This document shows positions 33,386-45,531 of a DNA stretch of 64,000 bases, one piece after another. The notes beneath the pieces are model-generated. The model was not told where the DNA came from. It ran no database searches and was given only the letters and a program-made list of their open reading frames with translations. The first letter of the stretch is position 1; each line of letters starts with the position of its first letter. The position numbers and the translations under genes are program-made. Source of the stretch: Cryptomeria japonica (taxonomy: Eukaryota; Streptophyta; Pinopsida; Cupressales; Cupressaceae); contig NC_081414.1 of NCBI RefSeq assembly GCF_030272615.1, positions 914,509,648 to 914,573,647 on the forward strand, written 5' to 3'.

Positions 33386-36353
33386 TTTATTAACATTAAT
33401 TGTTTGAAACTTTCTTAACTTTTTCTTCAATTTTTTTTAAATTACAAGTAAAACATATTGATAAGCTGTGGATAGCATTAATTCATAATTAAGTTTTTTA
33501 CAAGTATACAATAATAAAATTGAAATTAAAATTAAACCTAAAATTACTTTTGAGATCTCAATCAAAGAGATCAATTTGTAAACACTAAAGTGATCGTGGA
33601 AACTTAATCCAATTGTTAAAATATTATGCTAGCATTACAGCAGCATTGAATTTCATGGTAATGATTTTAGTTTCTAATCAATGAAAGTTTAAACTAGTCT
33701 ACTTGAGAAGAAAAAATATTTCAGAAATTATATTAGAATTAATGTTCATTTCTTGTAAATTGATTGTCATTTGAATCTAGAGCATTCTTACATGCGTGAT
33801 ATTTATTTAATATACTCTTTTAAGGAATTTTAGTGTGGTTTTTGACATTAAGCATATATTTCATATTGATGTAGGAAAAAAAGAATTAAATAGTTTCATT
33901 TATATGAACAAATAGATCAAGCTACTTAAATATTATCCAGTCTAAGAATCAAAGAATCAATAATAATCTTATTTCTCTTGTATATCAAAATATTGTAACA
34001 CAAAAGAACCCATATACAAAAATCAATTCCTCTAAAAGAAATCTTTATTAATGTAAAAAATTAAAAAATTCTATAGAGTAATGTAACTACTGCTATGACT
34101 GCGAACTAGTAAATATTAGATGTATATGACTGCCCCAACATCAACTGCGGTCACGTGTGCATTTTTCACTCGGTATATCTCAACTTTATATGGTCTACTT
34201 TGATTCCTTCACAAGGCATTCAAAAGCAATTGCAGCATTTGTAGCCGATGTTCCAGTTATGTTCTTGTATAGCACATTACTGATCTTCACACCAGAATTA
34301 CCCTGCAAAAGTATAACAACAACAAACATAAAATATTTGTCATCATTAATTGCAACTGTTGTAGTAATATTAGATAATGTATACCTTTGTAGGAATTCCA
34401 TATGGAGAATAATATTGGTCAATTATAACGGGATTTTGTACGTTGTCCATTTTTACATTTTGGAATGTTAGAAAATGAATGTATTTAATTTTGTATTTAA
34501 TTGAAGATTGATGTATTTTGTATTTCTATTGGACGATTGATCCTTACTCCACTGACTGTTACGTTCCTTACAGTAGCAAGGGTGTTATCTTCACCAAGAC
34601 TTCCAATACTTCATTACATACAACACAAAACCAAAATTCTTTCAGTACCTAACATTGTTGTCTAACATATCAATTTATTGAAAGAAAAAACTATATTTAT
34701 GAATGCTACTTGATTCCATGCCCTGGCCCACAAGTAACTCCTTCAATGTCAACATTGAAGGATCCTGGTCCAATAGAAATACAGTCGTCTCCTGAAAATA
34801 AATAGTGAACTTACTTTATTAAGAATTCCATCAATAAATAAGTAATTGATTAAAATCAATTTAATTCATCCAGAGCCACCAACTAAAATTAATCATTCAT
34901 TGTATGAGTTAACAAAGTCACCTGTTCCTACAATGATGTTTCTAATTTGAACATTGGAAGACTGTCCCACATGAATTCCATCAGTATTAGGACTGTCACC
35001 TGGAGCGTTAATAGTCACACCTTCAACCTCAACAATTAGTAATAGTACAGAAGAGGTAGAAGTAGTACCGTGGGTCCAATCTGATTTGTCAGCTATAGAA
35101 AATGACTTATTGAAGATCAATTTTATAAGCAAGAATCCTTGGGCGAACAAAATGACTCATAAAAGCAAAAAAATGTAATACCTTTCCATTCACCTCTGTC
35201 CACCAAGAAGTTCCTCGTCCATCTAAAATTCCTCCACCTTCAACTGTTAAGCCAATCACATTCCTGAATTGCAGCCAATATTTTTTGCAGCTAGCGCTCC
35301 ACAAGCTATTATCTGTTGAAGCAATAAGCTTCCCAGCTACCTGCTCAGAACTACAGCACATCAGAAATAGTATCTACGAATTTCTAGCTAAATCCCTTTG
35401 CAATTGTTATCAGTTGTGAAGTCTTTTGGTGGTGTTTTTTCACTCTTTTCAAGAAGTCAATAGAAATTCAGAATTAGATACTTCACCTGCACTGTAATCT
35501 TGTCACTGTGGCATGCCCCCTCAAAGGTAACTGGATTGATCAGAAACGTCATCTGTGGTACATATACAACTGATGATCCAGTTGAAGAACAGGCAGCATT
35601 CCAAGCTTGAAGAAATGCCTTCATTTCACAAAAACACAAATTAACCAAAGAAGAGTAATGATAAAGGAAAATTTCATCAGTTTTGGGTAAACTTTAATTC
35701 ATTTGAAACTTTCCACTTACCGTGCTATCATCTGTTTGTCCGTCAGCTTTCGCACCATAGCTAAGAACATTAAATATATTTTGTGTATTCTGGTTCAGGC
35801 TACCCAAGAGTCTGATAGAACATACACCGGGCATACTGGATGAGAACACAAGAAGAACAAACGCATAGATGAACATATACAGCGCCATATTTTCCAGTAT
35901 GAAAGCACTGACCTTTTTACAGTATAATACAAGAAAATCTGAGAGCACTAAACTTTGAATGACTAAGTTGGGAAGAGAGGGATATTGACGACGAATTCAG
36001 TGGTAAGTGTAACTTAAATAGATGTTAAGAGCAATCTACAAAAGTGAAATTATTATTGTTAAGGTGCTGCTTTTCACGGAAGTAAACTAATTTCGACAAA
36101 GTCTGCGGCCACCACAATAACCAATAAAATTAGATGCATGAATTCCAGGATTAGGATTATCTCACAGTCCATCGTCAATCCAAGGAAAAAGCGTTCTGGC
36201 CTTAGATTTGTCATTAAAGCAAGAACAGGCATGTTTTCTAAAAATTGATATCTACATTTCCCCATTTCTTAAGCACTAAACTTGGCACTCAGGCTTCTGG
36301 TTCAAGTTACGAGAGATGGTAATAAAACTTCATTCGTGACTTGGAGGGAAATT
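33386..36353. repeat. Segmental duplication, copy A2 (holds PG2)
   Basis: Same orientation as A1, and shorter because of deletions inside the polygalacturonase. Upstream and downstream flanks match A1 closely. Confidence 0.85.
34087..35888 (-). pseudogene. PG2: GH28 polygalacturonase copy with internal deletions
   Basis: Exon 1 (35,888-35,721), exon 2 (35,618-35,487) and exon 3 (35,340-35,182) are open with good splice sites. About 30 bp are missing across the exon 4 acceptor, and about 0.2 kb spanning the end of intron 4 and the first half of exon 5 are gone. SPNTDG remains (near 34,980). Exon 6 (34,791-34,710) is open. In exon 7 the part coding for the conserved RIK is lost and replaced by unrelated AT-rich DNA (about 34,468-34,540). 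Exon 8 has two further deletions. It cannot give an active enzyme. Residue 45 is Gly (SYGAKADG), the family consensus, where PG1 has Asp. Confidence 0.85.
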
Positions 36354-36600
36354 AACGCCTATGTTTCAGTCAGAGTGTATTATTTTAGGGTGAATACGTG
36401 GGTTTTTGAGTTTATCGACAAGTCCTCCTGTTAAAGCAATGAATTTAGTCCAGTGACAGCATAAAGGAAGATTAATTTTATTACATCTTAGAATTAGATT
36501 TTGAAATTAGCGTGCTATGAAATAATATTTATTTCTAGTTGCACCACACACCACCTTCACACTCAAAAGATTGACATGTTTATAGGTTGTGCATGCAAGG

Positions 36601-36688
36601 AGAAATCTTCAGACATCAGCAGCAAGTTCATGCACCAAAAAATAATCTTTCAAGGAAGACCCTAAAATAGCCTATAAGAGATGGTCAC
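36601..36688. repeat. 88-bp direct repeat, left flank of element C
   Basis: Starts AGAAATCTTCAGACATC and ends directly at the first base of the left LTR. It is repeated at 44,674-44,761 with three mismatches by eye. Confidence 0.85.
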
Positions 36689-37830
36689 TGTTAGGCTCAA
36701 TATGGAAAGCTAATGTACTGAGAGGGGAGGGGTCAATCAGTACTCCAAAACTTTAAACTTTTCTTGAATAATAACTTTACTGTTATGCATAAACAGAATA
36801 GTGCAGTAACATAAAATAAAGTTAAAACAAATAGATAACAATCATACATGATTCACTTCATAACACATATATTTTGGTTACGCAGAAACTCTTGGTTAGA
36901 GAGAAAAACTGCGGTGGGATGGCACCCACAACTTCACTACTGCAATAATAAAGAGTGCTCGGTTAGAGCTACATATTAGCTATTTCTGATAGCTTACCCT
37001 GTTAGGAGTAACAAGATCTGTTAGATCTACCTTGCTAAAGGATTTTTCAACATTTAATCCAAATGATGCACCTGGTTAGAGGCTTTACAATTTATAGACT
37101 TGATTAGAGTCTTTTACCTTGTTAAAGGTTTCTCTTACAACTTCACAATATTACAATAAAATCATTACAAATATCTGCAACTTTACATCTGAAATGTTAT
37201 AGCAGATTCTATGTGCTCAGTATAGATTACCTTGCTTATAGCATACCTTGGTAACCCATATAGTAACTCGGTAAACCCTTCTGTTTACTCTGTTCTTCGA
37301 CTATTCTCTGAAAACCTTCTCGGTGACCTCTATGTCTCTGTAACAGTCTTCTTGCACTCATGTACACACCCTTAACTCATACTGTATAAATAGATCTCTT
37401 AAGACAGTGATCCAATTCATTGCTTCGATCTTACAAACATGATTCCTCGAATGAATAACTATACAAAATATTTCATTGGTTAGATTGATCTCAAAATCAT
37501 ACACAATCTTCTGGTGCAATTTCCAATGTGATAACGGTTAGATGTGTCTTGATCTTGCAAAACTTTTTCATATGCATGTCCAGGTTCAATAAATCTGGTA
37601 ACACGTTTCACTCGGTGTGTCATCTTTGCTGCTCGGTAGACATAAAAAGATACTCGGTAGACAGCTCGGTGTATATTGTGTTTTGTGACTGCTTTCCTCT
37701 GTAACCGACTAGATTGTGCATACCGACTTCTCTGTATATACCGACTGCATGATTCGGTAGTGTTAACTGACTAGAGTATATAGTATGACTTTGAATATAA
37801 AAACTAATGGCAATTTGATAAGTAGTAACA
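36689..37830 (-). repeat. 3' LTR of element C
   Basis: On the coding strand it starts TGTTACTACTTATC and ends GGGCCTAACA-like (here GAGCCTAACA). It matches 43,527-44,674. CTCGGT/CCGAC words recur in it. Confidence 0.85.
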
Positions 37831-37843
37831 ATCTCCCCTTTTG
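37831..37843 (-). other. Polypurine tract of element C
   Basis: CAAAAGGGGAGAT on the minus strand, directly before the LTR start TGTTAC. Typical of copia-type elements. Confidence 0.7.
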
Positions 37844-38176
37844 ACATTAGTTGAGATGTTTGACAAAAACTACTTTCAACGTCATAACTCAAAAAATCTA
37901 TATACTTTGCAAAATGACTATACTTGACAGTATATACAATAGTCAATGAAATAATATATTCAGTTATACTCCCCTTATCATTATACTGTACATAACTCTA
38001 ATTTTGCATGCTCGGTTCTGTGCTTGTGTGCTCTTCTTGGATACTCTACATACTCTACTCGGTATACTCCCCCTGTATACAATACTCTGAATACTATATC
38101 AAAACTGTATCACCAAAGCTGTATTACTCCCCAAATATATAGTATCACTCCCCCTTTTTGACAAACATCAAAAACT

Positions 38177-41100
38177 TTAATTTCCATCTGGGGGTGGTAA
38201 CTGGTCAAAAATGGATTTGTACTTTTTTTGGGCATCAGTGAGAGTGACAGAGAGTGCATCCTTTACACTTTCCATTAAAGAATTTTGTGCTTGAATATCA
38301 GCCAATAGTGATATTAAGCCATCAAGAGTGCTTCCCTCTTGTGTAGTAGATATGCATGTGGCTTGGTTAATCTGTTCTTGAACTGATGAAAGATGAGGAA
38401 GGAATAATGTCTGGAGTGTCATTATATCCATCCTGATCTTATGTTCTTCATTTCTTAGTTCCAATTGTTGAGCCATGAGCTATTGAAGCTTGGTATAAAA
38501 ATTCTGAACTGAATTGGGCTCTGGGGTCAATTTATTTGAGAGATCGGTGATCTCTTTCTCAGTTGCATCAATTTTATTCTTAATGTCTTTAATGAATATA
38601 GAAAATGTATAGAGTTTCTAAAATAAATAAAGAATGTGCTTGAGTTGAGGGGACAACTCAGCAATGAATTTGACAAGTTTGACTTTGCCAATAGCTAGAG
38701 CTTTCTGTACCTCTTCTATCAATTTTGTAGTAAGCTCCTTGTCTTTTAGCTTGCTCAAATACTTAGATGCATCAACTCTGAATGTTTCTATTTGATTAAG
38801 GAGTTCATCCAGTCGAATGTGGATGGCTGCATCGGTTGACACTGTAGCTGTAGGTAGCATATCTGATAGCAGTGTCTTCACCTTCTGAAGTATTTTATTC
38901 TTTTTTTGTATGGCCATCTGTTTTTCTTATTCGGCCTTTGCTTTGCATAGTTCACCAAAATCAATGAGTGCTTGCCCCTTTATTTTTGATATATCCACAT
39001 TGGGTAACACTACTGGTTTAGATAAATCAACTTTGAAACTATGCTTTTTCACCTTCTTCTCTTTACCTTTGGTTGGTTGGACCAAGACAATAGCTTGAGA
39101 GGCTTGCTGACCCTCAGTAGGTTGCTCGGTAGAGGCAACACTTTGGTTGGTTCCTGTAGCTGCTATGGTGTCTTTTGGTGTCTCAGTACTGGGTGTCTCA
39201 ACTACTACATTTTCAGTGCTCGAAGGTTCTTGAGAGGTCTATTCTAGAGTAGTATCTTCTCCTGTTGTAGACTTGTGACCTTCGGTGCCTTGTGTTGTAT
39301 CCTGAGGAGCTTCAGTAGAGACAGGTTGAGTGATCAGTGGATAGGGCTGAACTTGTTCTAATACAGATTCACTAGATACAAGTTTTGCATATGTAGTGCC
39401 TTCTATCATTTCCTACTCTGGTTCCTCTATATCCATGACATCTTCATCTATTTGAATAGTGTCAGCTGGGTCTTGTTTGGTAACATTAGGACCGTGCTCG
39501 GTGACATCAGGATCATGCTCGGTGACATCAACGATTTCAACTATAGATTGTTCACCGGCATCCTTTATTTTGAATATTTCCTATCATTTTGCTTTTGTCT
39601 CATTTTCTACGTCAATATATAGCCCATTCATCAGTTTTAAGGCTCTCTGTTTGATAAGAAATTTTGAATTGTAGGTTGTCAAATGTTCCTTTATTTCTGC
39701 TACTGACATATCAGAAAATAGATGGACTAGACTTCTTTCTCTGATTTGTTTTTCTGAGTCCATTGCATACTTCCACCTATTATCAATATGTAAGTAAAGT
39801 TCATTTGGAAGTGACTTTACTAGTTCCAATGGAGCTAACCGGAACTTTAGAAGTGTGCAGATGACAACTTCTTCAATTTGTCTCTTCTCATCATTATTTC
39901 TAGTTTCATACTTGACATGTCTAAATGAACCAAATCCACCATATTCTTTCAGATTGGCACAGAAGTTTTCAACACTATGTATATTTACCTTCTTGCTCTT
40001 GACAATCTGGAATTTGTTTGCATCTTCAGATTCTGTATCACTAGACTCTTTTGCCAAAATGATTCTCCGAGTAGATTTCTTGTAGGTCTTGGTTACCTTG
40101 GGAGTAGTAACACTCTTTTGTTTCTTACTCGGTGATGCAGCTGATGCTCTAGTGTTAGGTCTTTTTGTTGGAGGAGTCGGTAGGGTCTCTTAAGTGTCCT
40201 ATTTCTTTCTTTTTGACACTTTACCCTTAGGCAGTTCAGTGCTCAGTGTTATAGCTGCCTCTTGAGCTTCTGATTCCTCTTCAATGATGGAAAGAGTGCC
40301 TTTGACAGGTGTGGAGGAAGAATCTTCTCCAAATTTCTCCATTAAAACCTTTATCATCTTTGTTGCTTTCCTTGTAGTTTTGGGTACTACAATGCTCATT
40401 TTTACTTTTCCCTTCACTTATTCATAGGTTTCATACATCAGCTCGGTAGCATGCCTTGGTAATGTAAGAAATGCATTAATTTGTTGTTGTGTGATGTCAA
40501 AGTCAATCTCATAACCCATAGGTGGCAAAGATTGAGTCCTCGATTCCACAGCAATCACATAACAGTAGTCAGTGTCTACCTCAAAGCATATATCATCTTT
40601 ATATTTCTCCACTAGCTGGGGTGGAATTCGGTACCTATTGTGCATCTTCCCCTAAAATTTACTGAAATAATCATCCATTATGTCATTGAAATTATCACCT
40701 AGTTTTTTGATAAAGTTATTAATCTGATGGATGATTGGTTAGTGTAGCTCCCAAACTACTTTACCGACTGATGGAAAGAATTTTTCAAAGTAGAAAAACA
40801 TGCATACAAGAAGTGAACCAAACTTTAGTGTGTTTTCTGAGTTGTTCTTCTTCGGCTTCCTTATTGTGTTCAGATTCTCAAACAGGTTCTTCAATAACAC
40901 TTCACATAAGTCAACTTTCATTCCCTTTTTCACAATTTTATAAGCTAAGTCAACTGCTGCACAGGGTACACTGTTTTCCCTTACTGATTGGAAGAAACAG
41001 TAACCAATTACTCTAATGGAAAACTTAAGTTCTGCATCAGTGACATTGTTCAGTTTTAGTCCTTTGTAATCAGATTCTTCTCCAGTTAAACTGATCAATT

Positions 41101-41562
41101 CCTTCTGTGATATCATCTTTTGAGCTTGTGCATGATCATAGATAGGATAACTGGTGATCACATGAATGATTTCCTTGGTGATTTTAAATGGTTGCTCTTC
41201 TAGCCACACGAAATCATCATGAACTCTGCTCAAAACAAACTTGACCCATTGGGGCTTGAACACACGAGGATAGGTTAGGGCTTCAGTCAATCCTTTGATT
41301 CTGATGTGCTCATACTTGCTGTTTAATACACCATCGGTACATAGTTCATCATAGGTGTCTCTTATTTCAACATGACCGAGTTCTTCAACACATCATTTGG
41401 TGAAGAATCTAACATCTTCGACTAACAAGACTCGATTCGGGATGAGTGAAAAGGCAGTTTTGTCATCCGGTTCAGAGGCGACTTTAGGAGTCAAAGAGTA
41501 TTTTAGTGAGGGCTTCTCTACATTCTTAACAATAATGGGATCTTGGATCTTGGGCACCATTT
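38177..41562 (-). pseudogene. Element C second coding block, unknown protein
   Basis: Protein-like frames include IVKNVEKPSLKYSL-type sequence near 41,500, LTYPRVFKPQWVKFVLSRVH and FGSLLVCMFFYFEKFFPSVG (41,290-40,739), PPQLVEKYKDDICFEVDTDY (40,645-40,418), a Lys/Ser/Thr-rich stretch (40,417-40,199), NFCANLKEYGGFGSFRHVKY (40,057-39,584) and coiled-coil-like segments (38,917-38,177). I recognise no enzyme domain. It fills the place where pol would be in an autonomous element. Broken fossil. Confidence 0.5.
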
Positions 41563-42111
41563 AGGATTTCAGGTAAAAACTAGTAAGGAGTCCTTAGGGT
41601 TTCAGAATTTCAAACGACAGATGCTTCACACTCAGCAGATAATAACAATTTGATAAGATTGGTAAGCTAGCTTAATAGTGCGATGAGATTGATGTAAATA
41701 CCTTGAATTCACTTTGAATGAGGTTTGATCGCCTTGGAATCGCTCTGCTCTACTCTTTCAAAAACTTGGTGAATGAAAATAACCGCGAAAATGCTTTTAA
41801 GTACACAAAATACCTTATCGGGCTCTGTGCAGGTTAGGTCAAAAACATTAAATGCACTCAGTTCACCTTTAATTGATTTACTCTCCTTTTTTTTTGTTTT
41901 AACCGAGTAACCAAATTTCCTTCATTTATCGACTTGGCAGGCTTCCTGTATTCACCGACTTGATAGGTTTCCTGTACTTCAAAGACTTTGATAGAATTTC
42001 AAACTTACTAATGCATCTTAACTATGTAGATTTTGAATTTAGTACATAATAGAATAGGAACTATTATGATTTTAACCTTCAGAGAATGCAGTCCCTTAAT
42101 ACCTTTACTGA

Positions 42112-43464
42112 TTAATTTGGAATAGGTGCACCTAACTCGGTAGGTAAGGTGCATTCTTCATTTGACATAATTTCCTTCTTTTTCCAAATCATCTGTAATT
42201 TGCCTTTTATTTCTTCAATGTCTTTTCTAAGTTGATCTCTGCAATCTCTAGCCAAGTGTCCAACTTTGTGACAATGAAAACATGCCATACCAGGATTTCT
42301 CCATGATCTTTGGTTGTTCATTCCAAACCTTATAAAATAGTTAGCACTAATATGTCCATATCTTCCACAACATTCACACCATATCCTTGTATTGTAATCC
42401 CATGGTACTGCTGCATATTGTCGATAAGGATCTGTGTGAGTTCGGTAACCTCTAGTGTTTGCTCGGTGTGTAGACCACATGTAGTTCTTTTGCTTAAACC
42501 AACACTTCTCGGTACTATGTCCATATATATTGCAGTTTCTACAAAACCCTTTGAATTTTGCCTTCTAATCATTGTTAACAGACTTTGTCCTACATTGGTT
42601 AAATGTGTGGCCATATTTATTGCAATTGTAACAATAACCATTGGACTTAGTGATATTTGGTTGCTTACCTTTTCTGATTTGACATATGTTGGCAGTGTGA
42701 CCTTGATTTCCACAGTAGTAGCAAATAGGCTTCTTTCTTTTGATGTTATTCCTGTTTCCAGCTTGCTTTGATGATTCTTCTCTCTCGGTAGTATGAATTC
42801 CTTTCTCGGTAGAGTCTTTTCCTTTGTAACCGAGTCTTGCATCTTTGTTGGGTCTTCTTGTATTCAATTGCTCATCCAACATCTTTGATGCTTCATAACT
42901 CTTCTTCAATGTTTCTTTGGATTTCTTCTTTGTTTCAAGTTCATCGGTCAACCTTGATACTTCAAATTTCAATGCTTGATTTTCATCGTTCTTCAGAATT
43001 GCTTCATAATGTGCATAACCTAGTTGATCTGCCATATTTTGTTGAATCCCAATCAACCATATGATTTCACCATTTTTATCAAATACTAAGACTTCAAGTT
43101 GTTGTTTCTCTCTTTCTAGATCTCTTGCTTTATCCTTAGCTGTCCTTAATGCATCTAGATTTTTAGTCATTTGTGTGTTGAAATGTTCATGTTCTCTTTT
43201 CATTGCTTTTAGTTGATCAGCCAGTGCTTTGTTCTTTTCTTTCAATACTCCAATCATTTCTTCAGTCTCTTCAAATATACTGTTCTCAGATGATGTCTTA
43301 ATTTGTTCCACTAACTCTTGAGAGTCCTGCAAACCATTAGATAATCTTCTTCTTACTTTCAGAGATTTTTGCATTTGCCTTTGCATGTCTGCAATCACTT
43401 GATTAGCATGATCCAGCTCTTCTTGCAGATATACAATCCTCTGAGATTGTTTGTAGCCTTCCAT
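42112..43464 (-). pseudogene. Element C gag-like coiled-coil/zinc-knuckle block
   Basis: Begins near MEGYKQSQRIVYLQEELDHA. A long coiled coil follows (MIGVLKEKNKALADQLKAMK, DLEREKQQLEVLVFDKNGE), then a basic linker (NRNNIKRKKP) and CCHC zinc knuckles such as CYYCGNQGHTANIC, CYNCNKYGHTFNQC and, near 42,250, CFHCHKVGHLARDC. Knuckles of this kind bind the element RNA in gag proteins. More knuckles than the usual one or two are visible. Broken fossil. Confidence 0.7.
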
Positions 43465-43511
43465 TGATAAGATCTTTCTCTTTAGGCAGTTAAACCCTTT
43501 TCCAAGATTCA

Positions 43512-43525
43512 AGCTCTGATACCAA
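43512..43525 (-). other. Primer-binding site of element C (initiator Met-tRNA type)
   Basis: TTGGTATCAGAGCT on the minus strand, just after the end of the 5' LTR. It is complementary to the 3' end of plant initiator methionine tRNA. Confidence 0.85.
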
Positions 43526-43526
43526 T

Positions 43527-44674
43527 TGTTAGGCCCAATATGGAAAGCTAATGTATTGAGAGGGGAGGGGTGAATCAGTACTCCAAAACTTTTCTTAAAT
43601 AATAACTTTACTGTTATGCATAAACAGAATAGTGCAATAACATAAAATAAAGTTAAAACGAATAGATAACAATCATACATGATTCACTCCATAACACATA
43701 TATTTTGGTTACGCAGAAACTCTTGGTTAGAGAGAAAACTGTGGTGGGGATAGCAACCACAACTTCACTACTGCAATAATAAAGAGTGCTCAGTTAGAGC
43801 TACATATTAGCTATTTCTGATAGCTTACCCTGTTAGAAGTAACAAGATCTGTTAGATCTACCTTGCTAAAGGATTTTACAACATTTAATCTAAATACTAC
43901 ACCTAGTTAGAGGCTTTACAATTTATAGACTTGATTAGAGTCTTTTACCCTGTTAAAGGTTTCTCTTACAACTTCACAATATTACAATAAAATCATTACA
44001 AATATATGCAACTTTACATCTGAAATGTTATAGCAGATTCTATGTGCTCAGTATAGATTACCTTGCTTATAGCATACCTCTGTAACCCATATAGTAACTC
44101 GGTAAACCCGTTTGTTTACTCTGTTCTTCGACTGTTCTCTGAAAACCTTCTCGATGACCTCTGTGTCTCTATAACAGTCTTCTTACACTCATGTACACAC
44201 CCTTAACTCATGCTGTATAAATAGATCTCTTAAGACGGTGATCCAATTCATTGCTTCGATCTTACAAACATGATTCCTTGAATGAATAACTATACAAAAT
44301 ATTTCATTGGTTAGATTGATCTCAAAATCATACACAATCTTCTGGTGCAATTTCTAATGTGATAACAGTTAGATGTGCCTCGATCTTGTAACACTTTTTC
44401 ATATGCATGTCCAGGTTCAATGAATCTAGTAACATGTTTCACTCGGTGTATATCAACTTGGTGTGTCATCTTTGCTGCTCAGTAGACATAAAAAGATACT
44501 CAGTAGACAGCTCGGTGTATACTGCGTTTTGTGACTGCTTTCCTCTGTAACCGACTAGACTGTGCATACCGACTTCTCTGTGTATACCGACTGCATGATT
44601 CGGTAGTGTTAATCGACTAGAGTATATAGTATGACTTTGAATATAAAAACTAATGGCAATTTGATAAGTAGTAA
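43527..44674 (-). repeat. 5' LTR of element C
   Basis: Nearly identical to 36,689-37,830. On the plus strand it begins TGTTAGGCCCAATATGG and runs to AAGTAGTAA, where the 88-bp flank repeat starts. Confidence 0.85.
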
Positions 44675-44761
44675 GAAATCTTCACACATCAGCAGCAAGT
44701 TCATGCACCAAAAAATACTCTTTCAAGGAAGACCCTAAAATAGCCTATAAGAGATTGTCAC
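44674..44761. repeat. 88-bp direct repeat, right flank of element C
   Basis: Second copy of 36,601-36,688, beginning AGAAATCTTCACACATC directly at the LTR edge and ending GATTGTCAC. Confidence 0.85.
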
Positions 44762-45129
44762 ATTCTACAAGCAAATCATGATTGGCCTACGAACATGCAA
44801 TGAAAAATACCAATTGATGGACTCAATCTATAGATTCCAAGCCAACAAACAACAGTAATATGATTCAATCATGGTCAGCTACCACATGAAGAGTAGAATG
44901 CCTCCCAATCATGGCTTCTACAAATTGAAACCCCTTATTTCTATATATCCCTTCCTCTTTATGCAAACAACCAAAAATTGGCCTCCTTTCTTGATCAAAT
45001 AATATCCTTTGTTCAAAGGGACATAAAACAAAAACACACGAAATATATACTTGAATGCATAAAATATTTCCTAAATAAATAAAGAAACACACTAGACCAC
45101 CATTTAATTAAAACAAGGCTCTCATACCA
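44762..45129 (-). other. Internal remnant next to an older LTR
   Basis: On the minus strand the LTR 45,130-45,531 is followed by TGGTATGAGAGCC (45,129-45,117), which resembles an initiator-Met-tRNA primer site, then AT-rich DNA and a poorly supported frame (45,092-44,865). Element C with its repeats was inserted into this material. Confidence 0.4.
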
Positions 45130-45531
45130 TGCAAGAATCAAGATCTTCTAGAAGAACATTGACACTTGGTCAATCTTCCCACCTTGAAAAGTGGCATGTA
45201 ACTCCATGCAAGCACGAGAGACAAAAATGACAAACCTAAGAAAACTTATCTCTAAATAAGAGAGATGCATGAGAAGAAATATCTTAGAAGAAAGAATAGT
45301 CTACACTAACAAAAGGCCCATCATGTATTTAAAAATCATTATACAAGAAAAGTGAAGGGATAATTTCATTTAAAAAATATACTCTTTTCTTATTTTTCTA
45401 AGTCAAGAAATATTACTATATCATACATCTAATTTCACCATTGCAGACAATAAATATATTCAACTTTTGATGCCCTAAAAGTAGGATTTTTGGCTTTCTA
45501 TTAGGTTGAAGTATTTCTCCACCTACTGACA
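45130..45531 (-). repeat. LTR of an older copia-like element (402 bp)
   Basis: Coding-strand ends TGTCAGTAGG...CTTGCA. A purine-rich TTATGGGGAGACATAG precedes it and a primer-site-like word follows it. An inverted copy lies at 32,355-32,755. Confidence 0.55.

Larger units (their letters stand above)
36689..44674 (-). mobile_element. Element C: copia-type non-autonomous LTR retrotransposon
   Basis: Two LTRs of about 1.14 kb, a primer-binding site for initiator Met-tRNA at 43,512-43,525 and a polypurine tract at 37,831-37,843 fix the minus-strand orientation. The interior codes for a coiled-coil protein with CCHC zinc knuckles and a second block of unknown nature. No protease, integrase or reverse transcriptase was seen, so it would depend on enzymes from another element. 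The LTRs differ by roughly 5% by eye in the first 400 bp, so the insertion is fairly old. The LTR 3' end and polypurine tract are of Ty1/copia style; the assignment rests on these. Broken fossil. It is flanked by 88-bp repeats instead of a short target duplication. Confidence 0.75.
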
